A stretch of DNA of 64,000 nt from CAZDYP01 sp964509505. GTDB lineage: Bacteria > Chloroflexota > Anaerolineae > JACRMK01. The position numbers and the translations under genes are program-made. Shown here piece by piece: positions 16,244-24,356 of the stretch (its first letter is position 1; every line of letters begins with the position of its first letter). Location: contig CAZDYP010000005.1 in assembly GCA_964509505.1 (NCBI GenBank), forward strand, positions 1-64,000. The letters are read 5' to 3'. The notes under the pieces were generated by a model, which was not told the origin of the DNA, ran no database searches, and worked only from the letters and a program-made list of their open reading frames with translations.

Positions 16244-17116
16244 ATGCTGAAGCAGTATGGCGTGCACTCAATGGTCGCGCCGCTCAAGCGCGTGTTGGTG
16301 AAGTCGCCTGCGGAGACGGAACGCGAGGCGCAAGCGTGGCGCGAGTTCGGCTACTATCAGCCGATTGATGTGGCGCGCGCGCGGCGTGAGCATGAGCAGT
16401 TCGTCGAGCTCATCGTGGAAGCGGGCGCGCATGTACATTACGCGCAAGACCCACAAGCCGAGCGGCTCGATTCGATTTTCGTGTTCGATCCCGCCATCGT
16501 GACCAATGAGGGCGCGATCATCTGCAATATGGGCAAAGAGTTGCGGCGTGGCGAACCCCACACGATGGCGAAAGAATTGCTCGCATTAGGTGTGCCAATC
16601 CTCGCCACAATTCACGGCGATGGCACCCTTGAAGGCGGCGATACGTTGTGGCTCGATGAACACACGCTCGTCGTCGGGCGCACCTATCGCACCAACGCCG
16701 AAGGCATTCGCCAGTTGCGTCATGCGCTCGACGGCATCGCTAATGTGATTGAGGTCGCGTTACCGCATTGGCGCGGGCAAGGCGAGATTTTGCATCTCCT
16801 CTCGCTCATCAGCCCTATCAACGAGAAACTTGCCGTCGTCTATGCGCCGCTCATGCCGATTCCGTTCGTGGAGCTGTTGCAAGCGCGTGGGATTGAGTTG
16901 TTGGAGATTCCCGATAGTGAGTTCAAGACACAAGCGAGCAATATCCTCACCATCGCACCGAACCGCGTCATCATGCTCAAGGGCAATCCCATCACGGCGC
17001 AACGCTTACGCGAGCGCGGCGTCGAAGTGTGGGAGTACGAGGGGCAAGAGCTTTCATTCAATCGGGATGGGGGCCCGACGTGTCTGACGCGCCCCGTATG
17101 GCGAAGCGAGCTGTAA
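16244..17116 (+). CDS. DDAH/arginine-deiminase superfamily amidinohydrolase
   Basis: Cytoplasmic guanidine-modifying enzyme of about 290 residues. RLDSIFVFDPAIVTNEGAI, GDGTLEGGDTLW, an HWRGQGEILHLLS segment that carries the catalytic His region, and GGPTCLTRPVWR with the nucleophilic Cys near the C-terminus mark the DDAH branch, which hydrolyses dimethylarginine or arginine to citrulline. The exact substrate cannot be read from sequence. ATG 16244 was chosen because the 20 upstream codons have no family similarity. The next feature downstream is a repeat region, so it is probably monocistronic. Confidence 0.87.
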   Translation: MLKQYGVHSMVAPLKRVLVKSPAETEREAQAWREFGYYQPIDVARARREHEQFVELIVEAGAHVHYAQDPQAERLDSIFVFDPAIVTNEGAIICNMGKELRRGEPHTMAKELLALGVPILATIHGDGTLEGGDTLWLDEHTLVVGRTYRTNAEGIRQLRHALDGIANVIEVALPHWRGQGEILHLLSLISPINEKLAVVYAPLMPIPFVELLQARGIELLEIPDSEFKTQASNILTIAPNRVIMLKGNPITAQRLRERGVEVWEYEGQELSFNRDGGPTCLTRPVWRSEL

Positions 17117-17144
17117 GAGGTTGTTTTAAAAGCAGTATGAATGG

Positions 17145-17302
17145 GCGATTAAAAATCGCTGCAACACACAGCGCAATCAGCCTACGCTGATTGCGTAGTC
17201 CGCGCAGGCGGACTTTGCAATGAGTAGCCGCGAATTTGATTCGCAGGGACTTAGGGCTTTGCAATGAGTAGCCGCGAATTTGATTCGCAGGGACTTAGGG
17301 CT
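17145..17302. repeat. Intergenic block of palindromes plus a 44-bp tandem duplication
   Basis: Hairpins lie at 17145-17159 (GCGATT/AATCGC), 17173-17194 (GCAATCAGC/GCTGATTGC) and 17197-17214 (AGTCCGC/GCGGACT). They are followed by two copies, period 44, of a unit beginning GCAATGAGTAGCCGCG (17217 and 17261). The second copy ends at the ATG of the pseudogene. Similar 'GTAGTCCGCG...GCGGACT' blocks are common intergenic repeats in Chloroflexota. Confidence 0.75.
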
Positions 17303-18008
17303 ATGACTGCCCTTCTTAAACCCATCACCTTACACATCAACGGGTGAGACCACACACTAAACGTCGAGCCACGTTGGACATTGGCGCGCGTGTTGCGCGA
17401 GGAGCTCGGACTCGTCGGCACGCAAATCGGGTGTGACCGCGCCGAGTGTGGCGCGTGTGCTGTCACCATCAATGGCCGCGCTGTCTATGCTTGCGCCACA
17501 CTCGCTATCCAAGCGCAAGGCAAAGACATCCTCACCATCGAAGGCCTGACGGAACTTCCCAATCCCAAATCTCAAACCCCCAATCCCAAACTCCAATCTT
17601 TCGCGCCGCGAACTACGCTGGCTCAGAACAAGCCCCCAACTTCCAACTTCCAACTCCCAATTCCCAATCTCCAATCTTCAATCTTCAATCTTCATCCTCT
17701 CCAACGCGCCTTCGTTGAACACGACGCCATGCAATGCGGTTTCTGCTGGCTTCACGCTCAACGCCGACCTCAATCAATAGCTCATTCCGACGGCGGGTGA
17801 CTATCCGCCGATTGATGTGATTTTGGTCGAGACGAATGATCCACTCGGTCCTTTCGGCGCGAAGGGCATCGGCGAGCCTCCCTTGCCGCCCATCGCGCCT
17901 GCCATCGCCAACGCGATTTACAACGCAATCAGTGTGCGCTTCAATGCGTTGCCCATCAATCGTGACGCGATGTTGAAAGCGCTCCATGACCAAATAGGGC
18001 AAGTGTGA
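17303..18008 (+). pseudogene. Chimeric remnant: CoxS-type [2Fe-2S] subunit joined to the tail of the CoxL-type subunit
   Basis: The 5' part encodes a xanthine-dehydrogenase-family small subunit: THRVLREELGL-type start, CDRAECGACAVTINGR (first cluster) and the beginning of the second cluster, MQCGFC. It is broken by an in-frame TGA at codon 15 (17345-17347) and by about 115 bases of CCAATCTCC-type low-complexity sequence (17575-17690). Right after QCGFC the reading switches frame to the C-terminus of a molybdopterin-binding large subunit: GFTLNADLNQ, a TAG, then DVILVETNDPLGPFGAKGIG and the end IGQV. The rest of the small subunit and most of the roughly 750-codon large subunit are missing. It is clearly non-functional. 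Confidence 0.85.
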
Positions 18009-18018
18009 AACTTGCCTT
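17995..18018. repeat. Small palindrome, AGGACAAGTT family, supplying a stop codon
   Basis: GGCAAGT (17998-18004), loop GTGAA, ACTTGCC (18010-18016). It matches the element at 8311-8337 in layout and most bases. Its loop supplies the TGA (18006-18008) that ends the CoxL remnant. Confidence 0.6.
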
Positions 18019-18077
18019 ACCTCCTGCGCGAGGCTCGAAGGGGTTTCGCGCAAGGGCCCCTCTGGTCTGGTTAAGCT

Positions 18078-18911
18078 ATGAACAATTTTGATTTCATTTC
18101 ACCTCGGTCCATTCAAGAAGTATTGACATTGCTCTCGCCCGAAGCGCGCCCCATCGCAGGCGGCGCCGACTTGCTTGCGCTGATGAAGAACGAAGTGGTC
18201 GTGCCTCGCACGCTCATCAATCTGGATGGGCTTGCGGGCTTCGGCGACATCCGCGAAGAGGCTGCTGGCTTGCATATTGGCGCGGGCGCGCGCATCGCCG
18301 ACGTGTTAGCATGGTGCGGTATCTGGCAGACGTATCCGTTGCTGGCGTATGCGTGTCAATATGTGGGTTGGCCCGAAATTCGCACGATGGGCACCATCGG
18401 TGGGAACTTGTGTCAGCAGCCGCGCTGTTGGTATTTTCGTCATCCTCTCGGCGCGCGCTGCCTCAAGCGCGGCGGCGATACGTGCTATCCGCTCACGGGG
18501 CGCGCCGATGGGTTCTTTGCTATCTTCGGCGGGGGACCTTGTTATGCCGTGCATCCATCGGATATCGCACCCGCGCTGCTTGCGCTGGACGCGACGGCAA
18601 CGATTGCCTCCGCTGCGCACACGCGCACGATTCCACTCGCCGCTTTTTTCGTTGACGACGACCTCGTGCGCGAAACCATTTTGCAACCGCACGAATTGTT
18701 GCTGGCGCTTGATGTGCCTAAGCCACGCCCCAACACGCGCACGTATTATCGCAAGAGCAAGCGCCGTCCCTCACACGATTTTTCGGGCGTGAGCGTGGCG
18801 CTGTCGGCTGCGCTGCAAGCTGGCGTCTGTTCTCATGTGCGTTTGGTATTGGGGAGCGTCGCCTTGAAATCATGCGCTTGTTCGAGGTGGAACAATTTGC
18901 CAACCGATTGA
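18078..18911 (+). pseudogene. FAD subunit of a xanthine-dehydrogenase-family enzyme, 3'-truncated
   Basis: Starts normally (MNNFDFISPRSIQEVLTLL, then PIAGGADLLALMKNE) and keeps the FAD site TMGTIGGNLCQQPRCWYFRH and AIFGGGPCYAVHPSDIAPAL. The extra Cys residues (QPRCWYFR, CLKRGG, CYPL, GGPCY) match the 4Fe-4S-containing FAD subunits of the PaoB/YagS and HcrB type. The last conserved piece is VRLVLGSVAL (about residue 256), after which the sequence is unrelated and soon stops; 40-50 C-terminal residues are missing. Its partner subunits are destroyed next door, so it is probably non-functional although its frame is open for 277 codons. Confidence 0.75.
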
Positions 18912-18936
18912 ACGCGCCCATGAGGCGTGCTATAAT
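18908..18936 (+). promoter_or_regulatory. Sigma70-like promoter upstream of trpB2
   Basis: TTGAAC (18908-18913), a 17-base spacer, TATAAT (18931-18936). The bases around the -10 box (CTATAATCGCGC) resemble the cob promoters at 25919 and 29966. Transcription from here would give a leader of about 390 nt before trpB2. Confidence 0.4.
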
Positions 18937-18944
18937 CGCGCCGC

Positions 18945-19336
18945 GCATGTCTGGAAATCGCGCGGGGTGAGGAGACGGCGTTCGCTAACGCCGCGCGCGA
19001 GCGCGCACCCCATCGTGTGTCTGTCCTTGACATAAGTAACGTAAATTCGGGATAAGCCACCGCGACGGCAATGCGCGCGCACCGCCGCGCCTAGCCGACC
19101 GCCGTCAGCTGGAACTGAACCCGCGCCGGCGGGTTTCGCAGTGAGTCGGCGTGATGTTCAATCGCCCGCAACCTTATCCCGCATTGACGTTAAGCAAATC
19201 GCGCCTGCGCCGCCAGCAGTCACCCGTGCATGTGACAAAAGTCGTAGCGTCCTTGAGCAACTTCGGCTACAATCATGCTCCAAGCATCCGTCGCTTTGGA
19301 GGCAAATTTTTTCTTCCCATTCCACAGGAGGTAAAC
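18945..19336 (+). other. GC-rich leader of trpB2, no gene recognised
   Basis: About 390 bases with several stable stems, among them GGCGTT/AACGCC near 18975 and ACCCGC/GCGGGT at 19119-19134; none is followed by a U-run. I tested it by eye against T-box, tmRNA, RNase P and SRP RNA landmarks and found none. A second weak promoter-like site begins at TTGACA near 19028. The AGGAGGT site for trpB2 is at 19326-19332. Confidence 0.35.
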
Positions 19337-20701
19337 GTGAGCCAATACAAGTTTTTGTTGGACGAAAGCAGATTGCCGAAAGCGTGGTACAACATCAATC
19401 CTGATATGCCTGTGCCGCCGCAGCCTGTGTTGCATCCTGGCACCTTGCAACCTGTCACGCCCGATTTTCTCTCGGTGCTGTTTCCGATGAGCCTCATCAT
19501 GCAAGAGATGAGCCCTGAGCGTTGGATCGAGATTCCCGAACCGGTGCGCGACATCTACAAGTTGTGGCGTCCGACGCCAATGTATCGCGCTGTGCGCTTA
19601 GAGAAGGCGCTCGACACGCCCGCGCACATCTACTACAAATACGAAGGCGTCAGCCCCGTTGGCTCGCACAAGCCGAACACGGCGGTCGCGCAAGCGTTTT
19701 ACAACAAAGACGCCGGCACGAAAGCCTTGACCACCGAGACGGGCGCGGGGCAATGGGGTTCGGCGTTGGCGATGGCTTGCAACTTCTTCGACATGGACTT
19801 GGAAATCTACATGGTGAAAGTGTCGTATCATCAGAAACCGTATCGCCGCATCATCATGCAGAACTTCGGCGCGCAAGTCTTCGCCAGCCCCACCGACCGC
19901 ACGAACTATGGGCGCAGCGTGTTGGCGCAAACACCCGATTCGCCGGGCTCATTGGGCATCGCTATCTCCGAAGCCGTCGAAGTCGCGGCCACCTCCAATG
20001 GCGCGAAGAAGTATTCGCTCGGTTCGGTGCTTGGACACGTCTTGATGCACCAAACCGTCGTTGGACTCGAAGCGCTGGAGCAGATGGAAATGGCGGGCGA
20101 GTATCCCGATCTGGTGATTGGCTGCGCGGGCGGCGGCTCGAATTTTGCGGGCTTCACGTATCCATTCCTCCATCAGAACTTCAGCAATGGAAAAAAGACG
20201 AAGGTCATCGCTGTCGAGCCGGCTTCGTGTCCTTCGATGACCAAAGGCGAATATACCTTTGACTTTGGCGACACGGCGGCGATGGCGCCGATTGTGAAGA
20301 TGTACACGTTGGGGCATACCTTCGTGCCACCGGGCATTCACGCAGGCGGCTTACGCTATCATGGCATGGCGCCGAGCGTGAGCGCATTGGTCGCGCATGG
20401 CGACATCGAAGCGCGCGCCGTCAAACAATTAGAGACATTCGAAGCGGCGGTCACATTCTCCAAAGCCGAGGGCATCATCCCTGCGCCCGAATCAGCTCAT
20501 GCGGTACGCGTCGCCATTGACGAAGCGTTGAAGTGCAAAGCAAGCGGCGAGCGCAAAGTGATCGCGTTCAATTTGTCGGGACATGGTCACTTCGACATGG
20601 GCGCGTACGAGCAATATCAGCAAGGCAAGCTGCAAGATTACGAATATCCCGCCGAGCTGGTCGCCGAGGCGATGACCCATCTGCCCAAAGTGCAGCTGTA
20701 G
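19337..20701 (+). CDS. TrpB2-type tryptophan synthase beta chain
   Basis: PLP-dependent enzyme of 454 residues that condenses indole with serine to tryptophan. The length and N-terminal extension (PVPPQPVLHPGT) are typical of the stand-alone TrpB2 group rather than classical TrpB1. The PLP lysine lies in VSPVGSHKPNTAVAQAFYN, the substrate segment is TETGAGQWGSALA, and the phosphate-binding glycine loop is GCAGGGSNFAG. No trpA or other trp gene is nearby, as is common for TrpB2, which may recycle indole or act on other substrates. GTG 19337 was chosen because AGGAGGT lies four bases upstream and 62 upstream codons have no similarity. Confidence 0.9.
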   Translation: MSQYKFLLDESRLPKAWYNINPDMPVPPQPVLHPGTLQPVTPDFLSVLFPMSLIMQEMSPERWIEIPEPVRDIYKLWRPTPMYRAVRLEKALDTPAHIYYKYEGVSPVGSHKPNTAVAQAFYNKDAGTKALTTETGAGQWGSALAMACNFFDMDLEIYMVKVSYHQKPYRRIIMQNFGAQVFASPTDRTNYGRSVLAQTPDSPGSLGIAISEAVEVAATSNGAKKYSLGSVLGHVLMHQTVVGLEALEQMEMAGEYPDLVIGCAGGGSNFAGFTYPFLHQNFSNGKKTKVIAVEPASCPSMTKGEYTFDFGDTAAMAPIVKMYTLGHTFVPPGIHAGGLRYHGMAPSVSALVAHGDIEARAVKQLETFEAAVTFSKAEGIIPAPESAHAVRVAIDEALKCKASGERKVIAFNLSGHGHFDMGAYEQYQQGKLQDYEYPAELVAEAMTHLPKVQL

Positions 20702-20731
20702 AACCCATCGGCAATTTGTTTACACGAAACA

Positions 20732-20765
20732 CGAGCCACTCCAAGTGAGTGGCTCGCATTTTCTA
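20732..20765 (+). terminator. Intrinsic terminator of trpB2
   Basis: CGAGCCACTC (20732-20741), loop CAAGT, GAGTGGCTCG (20747-20756), then CATTTTCT. It separates trpB2 from the riboswitch promoter that starts at 20766. Confidence 0.8.
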
Positions 20766-20794
20766 TTGACAACTCCGCGTGAATCGCTTATAGT
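20766..20794 (+). promoter_or_regulatory. Promoter of the c-di-AMP riboswitch transcript
   Basis: TTGACA (20766-20771), 17-base spacer, TATAGT (20789-20794). It shares TTGACAACT and CGCTTATA with the glnA promoter at 30032-30059. Confidence 0.7.
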
Positions 20795-20804
20795 GTTGCC
20801 ACCA

Positions 20805-20930
20805 ACTGCATACAGCCGAATCTCCTTATGCGGAGAGCGGGGGAACCAATCGTTGGGGGTGCATCGCATTTTGTGTAGGACATTCTCCTGTCCGAACCCG
20901 TCAGCTAACCTCGTAGGCGACAAGGGGAAA
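20805..20930 (+). ncRNA. ydaO/yuaA-type cyclic di-AMP riboswitch
   Basis: The conserved blocks of this class appear in order: GCCGAAT (20815-20821), GGGGGAACCA (20849-20858), GGGGGTGCATC (20865-20875) and, most diagnostic, CCGAACCCGTCAGCTAACC at 20892-20910 followed by TCGTAGGCG. It sits between its own promoter and a terminator hairpin. In this class c-di-AMP binding usually favours termination. The downstream gene is itself a c-di-AMP receptor, so the nucleotide would repress its own receptor. Identified by motif recall, not by a covariance search. Confidence 0.85.
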
Positions 20931-20938
20931 GCCTCTCG

Positions 20939-20972
20939 CCCAGAGAAGACTTTCTGTGGGTTTTTTGTTTTT
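20939..20972 (+). terminator. Expression-platform terminator of the c-di-AMP riboswitch
   Basis: CCCAGAGAAG (20939-20948) pairs with CTTTCTGTGGG (20950-20960) with one mismatch, followed by TTTTTTGTTTTT. It lies 40 bases before the receptor gene and fits transcriptional OFF control. Confidence 0.75.
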
Positions 20973-21013
20973 CAACCAAGGCTTCACCCCACGACCAGTG
21001 AAAGGAGAAATTT

Positions 21014-21676
21014 ATGTCTGAGCCAGCGTTGTTGTTTGCCATCATCCAACCTGAAGACGCCGACAACGCCACGAAAGCGTTGATGCAAGCAAGACTGCGC
21101 GCGACACGCATCAGCTCGACAGGCGGCTTCTTGCAAGCCGGCAACGTCACGTTGTTATTAGGCTTAGAGGAGGACGAAGTTGGCCGTGCGGCAAGTGTGC
21201 TGGCGACCCATTGCAAAAAACGCACAGCTTACTTGAACGTGATGGCGCATCCTGCCGAAGCTGGGTTCGAGAGCTTGATTGCGCCCATTGAGGTCGAAAT
21301 CGGCGGCGCGACGTTGTTTGCGCTGGCAGTGGAGCGTGCGGTGCGCTTTGGCACGCACAAAGAGGAGTGGCGCGCAGCGAGGGATGCGCGAGGAGGACAC
21401 ACGATGAAATTGATTCTGGCCATTACCCCTGAAGATGTGGCGCAAAAAATTTTGAAGACGCTCACTGAGTCCGAATACCGCGCCACACACATCAGCTCGA
21501 CCGGTGGCTTCTGGCGCAAAGGCAACGCCACACTGCTGATTGGCGTCGAGGCAACTCAAGTGGACGATGTGCTGAAGCGCATCGAAGCCATTTGCGCGCA
21601 GCTGCCGCCGCCGAAGCAAGGACAATCACACGCGACGACGTTTGTGCTAGACGTGGAGCAGCATCTGCGTGTGTAG
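21014..21676 (+). CDS. Tandem double PstA/DarA-type cyclic di-AMP receptor (PII-like)
   Basis: 220 residues containing two copies of the PII-like c-di-AMP receptor domain (DUF970 family), which is normally a single protein of about 109 residues forming trimers. Copy 1 (1-115) has RISSTGGFLQAGNVTLLLGL; copy 2 (131-220) has HISSTGGFWRKGNATLLIGV. Both keep the TGGF-x-x-x-GN-x-T loop that contacts the nucleotide in PstA. A 15-residue Arg/Glu-rich linker joins them. An AGGAGG site and in-frame ATG at the start of copy 2 suggest that copy 2 can also be made alone. It is transcribed from 20766 through a c-di-AMP riboswitch and has a good GGAG site at its own ATG. Family assignment is firm; the effect on partners is unknown. 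Confidence 0.88.
   Translation: MSEPALLFAIIQPEDADNATKALMQARLRATRISSTGGFLQAGNVTLLLGLEEDEVGRAASVLATHCKKRTAYLNVMAHPAEAGFESLIAPIEVEIGGATLFALAVERAVRFGTHKEEWRAARDARGGHTMKLILAITPEDVAQKILKTLTESEYRATHISSTGGFWRKGNATLLIGVEATQVDDVLKRIEAICAQLPPPKQGQSHATTFVLDVEQHLRV
21391..21406 (+). promoter_or_regulatory. Internal ribosome binding site and ATG for the second PstA copy
   Basis: AGGAGG (21391-21396), 7-base spacing, ATG (21404-21406), in frame at codon 131 exactly where copy 2 begins (MKLILAITPED, the usual start of a single PstA). Confidence 0.65.
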
Positions 21677-21679
21677 CGA

Positions 21680-22717
21680 CTAGAAGAACGCCGCATGTTT
21701 TGCATTCCGCAACAAATACAAGAAGAATGGCACGCCTGCGAAGGCGGTCACGATGCCCAACGGCAATTCTTGTGGCGCGATGAGTGTGCGCGCGAGTAAG
21801 TCGGCTAGCATCAAGAACCCTGCGCCTGCCCACGCCGACAACGGCAACAGGCGCCGATGATCGGGACCACACAACAAGCGCATCGCATGAGGCACGACGA
21901 GCCCAACGAACCCGATCAACCCACTGAACGATACGGCGGCGGCTGTGCAGAGCGTTGCCGCCGTAATCAAAATCATTTTGACGCGCTCGACCTCGATGCC
22001 CAATTGCTGCGCTTGTTCCTCGTCAAACAGCAACACATTCAATGGACGCGCATACGCCAGCATCGCCGCACTGCCCAACGCCGCAAAAGGTAAGATGGCG
22101 ATGACGGCATCCCACCCCGCGCCGCCATACCCACCCAACAAAAAATTCAACACACGCACTGCTTGTTGATTGAGTGAGATCATGATGAACGTCGCCAATG
22201 ACGAAGCGAGCGTGCCGATGGCGACGCCCGCCATGATAAGCGTCGTCGTCGGCGCGCGTGGTCCGATGCGCCCCAGTCCATACACGACCATGACCGTGAT
22301 GACCGCGCCGATGAAAGCGAAGATGGGAACGGCCGTTGCGCCTAACCAGAAACGAGGCGCATCCCATGATATCGAGATGATCGCGCCAAGTCCCGCGCCC
22401 GACGCCACGCCAATCAAGTAGGGGTCGGCGAGCGGATTGCGAAACAAGCCCTGATACGTCGCGCCTGAAATCGCCAACGACGCGCCCGTGAGTGCGACGA
22501 GCAACACGCGCGGCAAACGAATCTGCATCACAATCGTCTCGTAGGTGGGGAGCCAATCGGGTGTGAACTGCGTGAATGGCAACTGCGCGAACATCACTTT
22601 GAAGACGGTGAGTGGTGGAATCGCCACGCTGCCTAAGCCGACGGCGACGATAGCGATACCCACGACGACACACGCGGCAATGAGGGTGAGTGGGAGGTGT
22701 GGAGTGCGCGTAATCAT
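21680..22717 (-). CDS. btuC: Cobalamin/iron-siderophore ABC transporter permease (BtuC/FecCD family)
   Basis: Membrane permease of about 345 residues with roughly ten helices. RLPRVLLVALTGASLAISGA, FRNPLADPYLIGVASGAGLG and GLIGFVGLVVPHAMRLLCGP followed by DHRRLLP are the BtuC/FecCD hallmarks, the last two flanking the loop that contacts the ATPase. It ends the minus-strand unit riboswitch-btuF-cobQ-btuC, which argues for a cobalamin or cobinamide substrate. The partner ATPase (BtuD) is not in this window. ATG 22717 was preferred over a TTG six codons upstream. Confidence 0.88.
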   Translation of the reverse strand: MITRTPHLPLTLIAACVVVGIAIVAVGLGSVAIPPLTVFKVMFAQLPFTQFTPDWLPTYETIVMQIRLPRVLLVALTGASLAISGATYQGLFRNPLADPYLIGVASGAGLGAIISISWDAPRFWLGATAVPIFAFIGAVITVMVVYGLGRIGPRAPTTTLIMAGVAIGTLASSLATFIMISLNQQAVRVLNFLLGGYGGAGWDAVIAILPFAALGSAAMLAYARPLNVLLFDEEQAQQLGIEVERVKMILITAATLCTAAAVSFSGLIGFVGLVVPHAMRLLCGPDHRRLLPLSAWAGAGFLMLADLLARTLIAPQELPLGIVTAFAGVPFFLYLLRNAKHAAFF

Positions 22718-22757
22718 GAGTAAAGGGGTGAACAAGGAAACGAGAAACGAGCGACGT

Positions 22758-24293
22758 TTACCCGCGACTTATCGCTTGTCTCCCTCCTACCAACACCCTC
22801 ACCGCCTCCATATCAAGTGCGGCGCGCACCGCAGCTGCCAGCCGATCATACTCACGCTCGCGCACGGCGCACAACGATTCGCTGGAGGTCTGTGTGTGAC
22901 CTAAGCTGCGTAACCAGGCGCGGCGAAAATTCGCGTTGTCGAAGAGTCCGTGCAAGTAGGTCCCGAAAATTTTTCCACTTGCGTCCATAGCGCCATCGGC
23001 AGCGCTCACGTCATAAGTGCCGCGCCGTGTGAGCTGCAAAAGCGGCAGCGCGTCTGCCTCGCGCGTCGTTTGCCCCATGTGAATCTCGTAGCCCTCAAGC
23101 GTTTCGCCTGACAGCTCTGCTAAAAATCCGCGCGCCGTGGCGGCGCGCGCGCGCACTTGCGCCGTTGCCTTCGCTGCCTCAAAGACGGTTTCGATGGGCA
23201 ACAGGTTCAACCCTGCAATACTCTCGCACGCCGATTCGACATGCAATGGGTCGTGAATCGCGCGCCCTAACATCTGATAGCCGCCGCAGATGCCGACAAT
23301 GGGCGCGCCGCGCCGCGCGTGCGCGCCGATGAGCGCGCTCAAGCCGACACGGTTCAGCCATTCCAAGTCGGCGATGGTGCTTTTGGTACCGGGCAAAATG
23401 AGCGCGTGAGGTTGTGCCAATTCCGCAGCGCTTGAAACGTAACGCACGCGCACACCCGCTTCTAACGCCAGCGCGTCGAAGTCGTCGTAGTTGGCGATGT
23501 GTGGCAACGCGATGACAGCAATCTCAATCTCGCCAGCGTGTGCTGCGACGCGCCATTGCCGTTGTTTTTCGAGCGATACACCATCTTCTTCCGCAATTTG
23601 CACATCGCGCAGATACGGCACAACGCCCACCACAGGCACACCCGTGCGCGCGGTGATGAACGTCAGCGCGGGCGTCAGCAAGTTGGGGTCGCCGCGAAAT
23701 TTGTTGATGATGAAGCCGCGAATCAAGGCGCGCTCGTCGAGCGTCAACAGTTCGAGCGTGCCTAGCAACGATGCGAACACGCCGCCGCGATCAATGTCAC
23801 CCACTAGCAACACGGGCGCATTTGCATACTGGGCAACGGGCAAATTCACCATATCGGTCTGGCGAAAGTTCGGCTCCAACGCGCTGCCCGCGCCCTCGAT
23901 GATGACGAGCTCATAGTCCGCGCGCAGTTTGTCGAGCGAGGCTGTGACCACGTTCCACAACTGCGCTTTGCGCTGATAGTAATCGGCGGCTGGCAACGTC
24001 TGCCATGGCTTGCCCAACACAACGATCTGGCTGCGCGCCTCGGCTTCGGGCTTGAGCAAGATGGGGTTCATCTCGACGGTTGGCTCGATGCCTGCGGCTT
24101 GCGCTTGTACGGCTTGCGCGCGGCCAATCTCTTTGCCGTCCAACGTCGCGTACGAATTGAGCGACATGTTTTGCGCTTTGAATGGCGCGACACGCCACCC
24201 GTCTTGCGCGAAGATGCGACACAGCGCAGCGACAAGCAAGCTCTTGCCGACGGATGAGGCGGTGCCGACGATCATCAGAGTTTGGGCGGGCAT
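22758..24293 (-). CDS. cobQ: Cobyric acid synthase
   Basis: Glutamine-dependent amidase of 511 residues (CobQ/CbiP) that amidates the b, d, e and g side chains of the corrin ring. The N-terminal dethiobiotin-synthetase-like ATPase has GTASSVGKSLLVAALCRIF (about 9-27); the C-terminal glutaminase has the Cys nucleophile in GICGGYQMLG, then GYEIHMGQT and GTYLHGLFDN with the His. It lies between btuF and btuC under the cobalamin riboswitch. The rest of corrin-ring synthesis is absent here, so it may act on imported incomplete corrinoids or belong to a pathway encoded elsewhere. Confidence 0.95.
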   Translation of the reverse strand: MPAQTLMIVGTASSVGKSLLVAALCRIFAQDGWRVAPFKAQNMSLNSYATLDGKEIGRAQAVQAQAAGIEPTVEMNPILLKPEAEARSQIVVLGKPWQTLPAADYYQRKAQLWNVVTASLDKLRADYELVIIEGAGSALEPNFRQTDMVNLPVAQYANAPVLLVGDIDRGGVFASLLGTLELLTLDERALIRGFIINKFRGDPNLLTPALTFITARTGVPVVGVVPYLRDVQIAEEDGVSLEKQRQWRVAAHAGEIEIAVIALPHIANYDDFDALALEAGVRVRYVSSAAELAQPHALILPGTKSTIADLEWLNRVGLSALIGAHARRGAPIVGICGGYQMLGRAIHDPLHVESACESIAGLNLLPIETVFEAAKATAQVRARAATARGFLAELSGETLEGYEIHMGQTTREADALPLLQLTRRGTYDVSAADGAMDASGKIFGTYLHGLFDNANFRRAWLRSLGHTQTSSESLCAVREREYDRLAAAVRAALDMEAVRVLVGGRQAISRG

Positions 24294-24303
24294 ATTTTAG
24301 CCG

Positions 24304-24356
24304 ATAGCGAATGGCAAATGGCGGATGGCGAATCGCCATTCGCCATCCGCTATTTG
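24304..24356. repeat. Palindrome between btuF and cobQ
   Basis: GCGGATGGCGAAT (24321-24333), loop CGCC, ATTCGCCATCCGC (24338-24350) is a perfect 13-bp stem, flanked by further imperfect units of the type GCGAATGGCAAATGGC. No U-run follows on either strand. Confidence 0.7.

Noticed and set aside
17217..17302. Tandem 44-bp units as a CRISPR remnant
   Set aside because: Only two adjoining copies without spacers, embedded in palindromic intergenic repeats; no cas genes.
18945..19336. T-box, tmRNA, SRP RNA or RNase P RNA in the trpB2 leader
   Set aside because: None of the conserved sequence landmarks of these RNAs could be found by eye.
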